Source of the DNA: Nyssa sinensis
Lineage: Eukaryota; Streptophyta; Magnoliopsida; Cornales; Nyssaceae
Reading direction: 5' to 3'
Assembly (NCBI GenBank): GCA_008638375.1
Contig: CM018035.1
Location: 22,426,307-22,490,306 of the forward strand
Length of the DNA: 64,000 bases
Position numbers and translations under genes: made by a program
Notes under the pieces: generated by a model
Database searches by the model: none
Seen by the model: the letters and a program-made list of their open reading frames with translations, nothing else
Told to the model about the DNA's origin: nothing
Part shown: positions 58,331 to 64,000 of the stretch, piece by piece
How positions within the stretch are numbered: the first letter of the stretch is position 1
Layout: each line of letters begins with the position of its first letter

Positions 58331-59625
58331 CTCAAATCTTTTGGGTCAATCATTTCTAGTTCTCTTTTAATAAAGAAAAATCTCGCCTCTTGAAGTGCTT
58401 TGGTGAATATATCTGCCAATTGATGGTTTTTATTAATGAATTTGATGATTACATCGCCATCTTGAACATGATCTCTAAGGAAATGATGTCTAATCTCAAT
58501 GAGTTTAGTTCTAGAGTGTTGGATTGAATTTTTATTTATGTTGATTGCACTAGTGTTATCACACTTAATTAGGATTAGATCATAATTAAGCTTAAAATCT
58601 TGAATTTACTTTATCATATATAGAGTTTGAGCACAACAACTTCCGATTGATACATATTCTACTTCAATCGTGGACAATGCCACTGAATTTTTTTTTTTTT
58701 TGGTAAACCAATACATAATGGAATGTCCTAGAAAATGACAAGTCTCACTAGTGCTTTTTCTATCAATTTTGCAATTGGCAAAATTAGCGTCCGAGTAGCT
58801 TAATAGATTTAAGGAGGTGTTCTTATGATAAAATAGTCCTATGTTAATTGTTCCTAACAAGTATCTAAAGATTCTCTTTATGACTCTTAGGTGTGATTCC
58901 TAATGACAAGATTGAAATCTTATACACAAGCATACATTGAACATAATGTATGGTTTACTTGCTATGAAATACAAAAGACTTTCAATTATACCTCTATATT
59001 TCTTAATATCTACATCATTTTCTTTGTCATTTTTCTCAAGTTTGGTGGCAGCACTCATAGGAGTACTCATGGATTTTGTGTCTTCCATGTCAAACCTTTT
59101 AAGTAGTTCTTTAATATATTTAGGTTGGTTAATAAACATTCCTTCTTTAGATTGTTTTATTTGTAATCCTAAGAAGAAATTTAATTTTTCATCATGTTCA
59201 TTTCAAATTCATCTTCCATGTACTTGGCCAAGTCCTTGCATTGATCTTCATTTGTTGAGCCAAATATAATGTCATCAACATATATTTGCACAATGAGTAT
59301 TTCTTTTCTCTTTGTTTTAATAAATAAAGTGGTATCTATTTTTCCTCTAGTGAATTCATTTTTAGTGAGAATACCATTAAGTCTTTCGTACCAAGCTCTA
59401 GGAGCTTGCTTCAAACCATATAGGGATTTAACTAGCTTGTACACATGGTTTGGTTTTTCATAGTTTTCAAATCAAGGAGGTTGTTCAACATATACTTCCT
59501 CGGAAATGAATCCATTCAAGAATGCATTCTTTACATCCATTTGGTAGAGTTTGAACCATTTATGGCATGCAAAGGCTAGTAACATTGTTATGGCTTCTAA
59601 TCTAGCAACCAGGGCAAAAGTTTCT
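58331..59625 (-). pseudogene. pol (RT-RH): SIRE-like Ty1/copia reverse transcriptase and RNase H
   Basis: The minus strand gives [59 protein letters not shown] and the active site VQIYVDDIIFGST (intact YVDD). MSTPMSAATKLEK, SYSDANFANCKIDRKSTSET and NSVALSTIEVEYVSIGSCCA follow, with the RNase H end HSRTKLIEIRHHFLRDHVQ and HQLADIFTKAL. It stops at about 58331. The N-terminal side is cut at about 59620. Frameshifts and stops are few relative to the gypsy elements, so it may be younger. Confidence 0.92.
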
Positions 59626-60155
59626 TTTAGATATGTGAGTGTTACTCTTGGGTATGGTATTTGGTATTCTTTTGATACCAATGCTACTTTAGTTGTATAT
59701 TCTGATGCAGGTTGGGCTGGGAATGTTGATTACCCGAATAACACTTCCGGTGGTTTCTCTACTTAAGGAATGCATTAGTATCTTGGCATAATAAGAAGAA
59801 AAATTATATTTCTCTTTCCACAGCTGAGGCAAAGTATGTAGCTACAGGTAGTTGTTGTGCTTAACTTTTGTGGATGAAATAAATGTTGAAGGACTATGGA
59901 GTTAGTATTAGTACAATGATGGTATATTGTCATAACTCGAGTGCTATTAACATCTTCAAAACTCCTGTTTAACATTCTAGAACTAAACATATAAACATTT
60001 GTCATCATTTCATTAGAAATATACTAGAAGTGAATGGCCTATCTCTACAATATGTTCCTACAGAACATCAACTTGCTGATATCGTCACAAAACCTCTACA
60101 TGGTCTAACGTTTGAGAATCTTAGAAAATATATAGGTATTTGCTCAATTGAGTAA
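59612..60155 (+). pseudogene. pol (RH): Second Ty1/copia RNase H fragment, opposite strand
   Basis: The plus strand reads [20 protein letters not shown], then [20 protein letters not shown]. In other frames the STAEAKYVATGSCCA-type block, the HSRTKHINICHHFI-type block and the LADIVTKPLHGLTFENLRKY end are visible, with a stop at 60153. It is a different copia lineage from the neighbour and joined to it head to head near 59620. Confidence 0.85.
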
Positions 60156-60734
60156 ATAGGTGTTCTTTCCATAGACTAGGTTGATCACTCTTGTTATATT
60201 CTTCTCTTAGATTTATGGATTCTTAGTTTAGGGATTTTTATTATTTTGTTTTTGGTTAATCTTTTCTTTTTAGTGGTTCTTTTAGTTTTTTTTTAAAACT
60301 AAAAATCCAAAAATATTTTTTTAGCATTGGAACATAATATCCCTAATTCTTTATTTTCATAGAAAACCTCTAGGTAATGGAGACAATGTCATATATTTTT
60401 AATTTTCTCATGTTTCACATTTGATCTTTATTACTTAGTTGTCTTCAATCTTATCATCACATATTTTCTCGTTATACTTGTCATGCTCATTCAATCATTG
60501 AGATATATCCTATTGAAGTGAGGAATCAAATCAGTTTTATGTTGAATATTCCATGAGTACATGGCTGGAAGAGTCATCTTGGGTGGATTGCACATGTGAT
60601 AATTTCTATATCTAAATTTTTGCAAGGAAAGTGCTACCTATGGGATTGTGTGAAAGCTATCAAAGGGGTTGGTGTACCTTTGAAAAGAGCTGCCAACCAA
60701 GTAGTCAAACACGTGGCCCAAAAAGGTTATGTTG
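60156..60734 (+). other. Unassigned stretch with part of a 166-codon open frame
   Basis: The first part (60156-60590) is T-rich and noncoding, as is usual after copia pol. From 60596 an open frame reads ISKFLQGKCYLWDCVKAIKG, then PLKRAANQVVKHVAQKGYVA, which I do not recognise. From about 60735 that frame only shadows a gypsy RT on the other strand. Confidence 0.45.
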
Positions 60735-61037
60735 CTCATCTAAAACTTGCACTTAGTGAATTTGGCATACAATTTGTGTTTTCTAAGTGTCTACAATGCT
60801 ATCCTCAAATGCCTCTCATGCTCTTTTGTACTCCAAAAATAAATCAGAATATTATCGATAAACACAATCACAAAATCATCCAAGTGAGGCATGAACACCC
60901 TATTCATCAAGTCCATGAATGTTGTAGGGGCATTAGTTACTCAGAATGGAATTACCACAAACTCGTAATGCCCATACCGTGTTTTGAAAGCAGTTTTCGG
61001 TATATGCTCCTTTTTCACCTTCAATTAATGATATCCT
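60735..61037 (-). pseudogene. pol (RT): Ty3/gypsy reverse transcriptase fragment
   Basis: The minus strand reads [20 protein letters not shown], then [15 protein letters not shown], then [12 protein letters not shown] at the active site (FVDD now FIDN) and LRKHKLYAKFTKC. An LTR starting at 61038 interrupts it. The rest of the element is not in the window. Confidence 0.88.
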
Positions 61038-62689
61038 TGTCACGCCCCAAATTTCTGCAAACCCGAGGCGCAAGTAACGAAGCCAAAAGAAAATAAATTA
61101 AAGGATAATCTAACGGATTCAATCCAACTTACATTCATTTCCTTCAATGTACATCCATGTAAAGCACAGTCAATAAAAACATTCAACATGTCATTCGGGC
61201 TTAAGCCCTACATCACAAAATATGCCCCCATGGGCCAAATATCCTCCTAAGCTCATATCTCCTCCACTCTGCAAGACTTCCTCAAGTCTCAAGTGCCGGG
61301 AGCGTCATCTGTAATGTGTTATCCCACGAATGGGTCAGCTTAACTGCTGGTATAATATAATGCTAATGCAAGGAACAAAATTAAGGGCGTGGCATGTGCA
61401 AGTGTACATTTATGTCTATATGTCATTTGATATCATCATACAATGCACTAGCAATAATCTACATGTCATCCAACTCATTAACGTAACTTAAGGCGTGGCA
61501 TGTGCAAGTGTACATTTATCTCTACATACATTCTAAATCATCCATGCAATGTGATAACAATAATCCACATGCCCTCCAAATCGTTCATACTATGTAATAG
61601 CAATAACCCACATGCCATCCAAATTATCCATACAATGTAATGACAATGCCCATGAAACACCCACACAACTCTATGCCACAACCATGTCAACTCTATGTCA
61701 TCATGTCAACTTTACGCCATCATGTCAACTCTATGCCATACACCATGCCTCGTTTTCAGAACACATCCGATGGAAGTTGAGTACCATGTCTCGTTTTCGG
61801 AACACGTCCGATGGAAGCTGAATACCATGTATGCACGGCACCAAGTGCCCAACCCACACTATGTTTTCAATGAATCACACCATGCCAATAAGCCATGATT
61901 CCATCATGTACTAATACAATCCCAATGAAACATTTCCTTCCAACACATGGAATATATTTCGAATAACCCATTCCACTTAAAGCAACCACAACATCTAAAT
62001 TATAAAACCTCTTTCACATGAAAATATATACTATATGATCAACGTAAATACATACTCAAGTCATGTGTTCACAATCTGAACAACTCTCCAAAAAAAAAAA
62101 ACATAAATCACGTACAACACCAACACATAGGACAAATCATATCTCTACAGGGCAACGAGGAGCATATAAGCAAAGCATCTTATCCACACATGAAGCATGC
62201 TTTAGACGACGTATTACACAATAACATTCCGATCTCGAAATCCTTTCATCAAGGGTACATGCTATACATAGTCCATTTAAATGCATGCTTTAAGTTACAT
62301 ATGTCATAATTTCAACAATTCTCGAAGAATATAATTCACACATTATGCTAACACATGCGATATATATATAGTCATGATCCACATCTATCACTTACCCAAA
62401 CTTTCAAAAAGATAATAAGAAACCCATGCGCATATAACCAATCAAACAAACATGTGAATCATTAAGTCAACATGGCAATGCATTCCTAACTTAATCTTAT
62501 TCCTTACTTAGCACAATATATCATACCTGACGGGTTGTCTCAACCCAAGAATTTGTACTCGTAGTGTAGCGGAACTAACAGTAAGAATGCAGAAGGTCAG
62601 ACCACCTTCTCCTTGCCTTTTGGTGTCCCTAAAATCATAAGATGTAACTCAGTTCATTTGTTATCTGAATTATGCTATTCATCAAATTT

Positions 62690-63060
62690 TATGTCTTTAT
62701 TTTATGAGTTTCTACTTTGCCAAGATAAACTCTACCATTAAGTCCGGAACGTCGAACAAATTCGGTTTAGGCTTTCGCGGAATTCAATTTGGACTTCTGT
62801 ATTAAAAAGGGAAAAATGGTCATTTTGCACTTTTACGGGCCCTTACATCCCGAGGCCTCTCTTCGCAATTTGGACTCCTCAATTGTGTCCGAAATGTTCA
62901 AAATAATAAAGTTTCACTATTCTTTTATTTAAATCGGAATTCATTTGACAGCTTTTTAGCTCAGGGGCATTTTGGTAATTTTTAAGGTTCCTACGGGTCT
63001 TTTATTTTTTGGGACCTCGTCTCGTGTCACTGATCTCACCATTGGTCTTAGGAGGTCCAA
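62690..63060. repeat. Degenerate subrepeats in the 61038 LTR
   Basis: Three units share ctaccattaagtccggaacg, gtc-gaaatgttcaaaataat-like and gaggggcattttggtaattt-like words. They correspond to those at 43840-44240 and 52810-53170. Confidence 0.7.
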
Positions 63061-63194
63061 GATTGTCTAATTTGGGCTCCGGGCCATTTCAGGGTATTTA
63101 ATTTAATTAAATCAATTTAATTAATTTAATAGAATAAAATGTAATATATATATATATATATATATATTTTGTATAAGGTGACGGGTGAGAAATG

Positions 63195-63250
63195 GGTGGC
63201 ACGCTGCCAGCATGCCACCTCCCCAACCATTGCGTCCCTAGTTCGATTCT
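63195..63250 (+). promoter_or_regulatory. tRNA-like module 8 (antisense in the 61038 LTR)
   Basis: ggtggcacgctgccagc followed by gccacc (63195-63219) is a one-base-shorter, imperfect version of the palindrome in module 5. The B box agttcgattct (63240-63250, 9 of 11) has a 7-nt loop TTCGATT with a mostly paired stem. The T run is missing because the next LTR starts at 63267. Confidence 0.48.
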
Positions 63251-63266
63251 TGGCAGTGACATTTCC

Positions 63267-64000
63267 TGTAATATCCCGACCCGGGATACCGGGTCACATG
63301 ACACGTATTACGAGGAAAGAAAATTATATATATAAAATTAATTAATTATTACATTAATTATAGGAATTGATATATATATATATATGTATTAATTAAATGT
63401 AAATATATGTATATATATTAAATGAAATATGAAAATATAAAAAGATGAAAAGTGGAAAAGTTGAATAGTGTGTGAAGGTGTGTGTGTGTCGGCTGGTGTG
63501 TGTGTGTGTGTGTCTTGTATATATGTGTATATGTACATATATGTATATAATATATGTAAAATATCTTATGAAAATTAAATGCAAGGAAGAAAAGAGAAAA
63601 GTAGAATTTATGAGATGGGAAGTCTTGTGTAGGGCTAGAATTCAGAATGTAGAGAGAGAGAGAGAGAGAGAGAGATAGCTGTAGAAAGAGAGAGAACATG
63701 AAGAGAGAGAGAGAGAGGTCGGCTACCTTGCTTTAAAAGCCAAACATGCAATACATGTTGATCTCTCACAAAGAAACCAAAAGGGGAGGAAACTGAGGAG
63801 AAGAGAAGAAGGTTCAGAGCAAGAAAGAAGGAGAAAACAGTGTAGAAAAAAAGGTAAACCCATAAACAATTAAAATTCTCTCTCTAAAAGTTTTGATTTC
63901 ATGTGAACTGTTTAGGGTTATTTTCATACGTATAATGTAATATATGTGTTTAAGACTTTATTGAGCATGAAATTAGGCCATGAAAACAACTCACAAACAT
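63267..64000 (+). mobile_element. Start of another Tekay-type LTR (runs off the window)
   Basis: It starts tgtaatatcccgacccggg, like the tgtaatacccg starts of LTRs C and D. It is interrupted by microsatellites, (TG)n at about 63476-63514 and (GA)n at 63651-63675. The candidate left target duplication is tttcc (63262-63266). Confidence 0.7.
63651..63675. repeat. (GA)n microsatellite
   Basis: A run of about 12 ag units is followed by further short gaga runs up to 63717. Confidence 0.95.

Larger units (their letters stand above)
61038..63266 (-). mobile_element. Chimeric LTR (A-like 3' part, solo3-like U3)
   Basis: It starts tgtcacgccccaaattt, like LTR A, and matches LTR A in the aatatgccc, caagtctc-agtgccgggag and gtggcatgtgcaa blocks up to about 62600. 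From about 62690 it instead matches solo LTR 3 (atcaaattttatgtct, subrepeats, TTAATTTAATT, (TA)n, tRNA-like module). It holds a 43-bp duplication at about 61744-61830 and a 108-bp duplication starting at about 61383. It ends where another LTR starts at 63267. Confidence 0.75.

Noticed and set aside
60596..61096. 166-codon plus-strand gene
   Set aside because: From about 60735 it is the shadow of a gypsy RT on the other strand. The first part was not recognised.

Overview
The window is plant (angiosperm) nuclear DNA, very probably heterochromatic, and consists almost wholly of nested, decayed LTR retrotransposons. I found no intact host gene, no rRNA and no canonical tRNA gene. The plant assignment rests on initiator-Met-tRNA primer sites, chromodomain-bearing Tekay/Del-type Ty3/gypsy polyproteins, Tat-type gypsy polyproteins with a second (archaeal-type) RNase H, SIRE-like Ty1/copia pol fragments and a plant-transposon-type extra ORF. 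The species cannot be told from this. Almost every coding stretch is broken by stops and frameshifts.

Layout (my names). Element O (1-17444, + strand) is a Tat-lineage gypsy element with an LTR tail, PBS-like site, gag, protease, RT, RNase H, archaeal-type RNase H, integrase, a 77-bp tandem repeat and a spliced-looking antisense ORF. Element A (947-10260, - strand) is inserted in the gag of O with a perfect GAACT target duplication. It has two 2.9-kb LTRs, PBS, PPT and pol, but no gag. Element B (17445-24727, + strand, Tekay-like) is inserted in the antisense ORF of O and is cut inside its integrase by element C (24728-about 29820, + strand), which keeps only its 5' LTR, gag and part of the protease. 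A rearranged patch (29821-30480) of hairpin repeats and an inverted LTR piece follows. Element E (about 30480-56135, - strand) is a Tat-like gag-only element without any recognisable pol. Its body is split by three solo LTRs (32764-36852, 38639-41739, 42033-46251), two with perfect and one with 4/5 target duplications. Its right LTR is split by an LTR fragment (H, 50943-51589) and by the 3' end of another Tekay element (D, 51590-55852).

The right end (56136-64000) holds a - strand SIRE-like copia 3' half with a downstream extra ORF, a + strand copia RNase H fragment joined head to head, a - strand gypsy RT fragment cut by a chimeric LTR (61038-63266), and the start of another LTR (63267 onward).

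The most striking pattern is in the Tekay-type LTRs. Six of them carry one or two tRNA-like modules: an A-box-like word, a B-box-like word in a T-arm-like 7-nt loop, and, in all but one case, a T5 or longer run downstream. There are eight modules, and every one is antisense to its LTR. The same LTRs share a short dyad (TGAGCT-N5-AGCTCA) near the 3' end and a degenerate subrepeat next to the tRNA-like module. If real, this is a recurrent antisense Pol III unit inside long plant LTRs.
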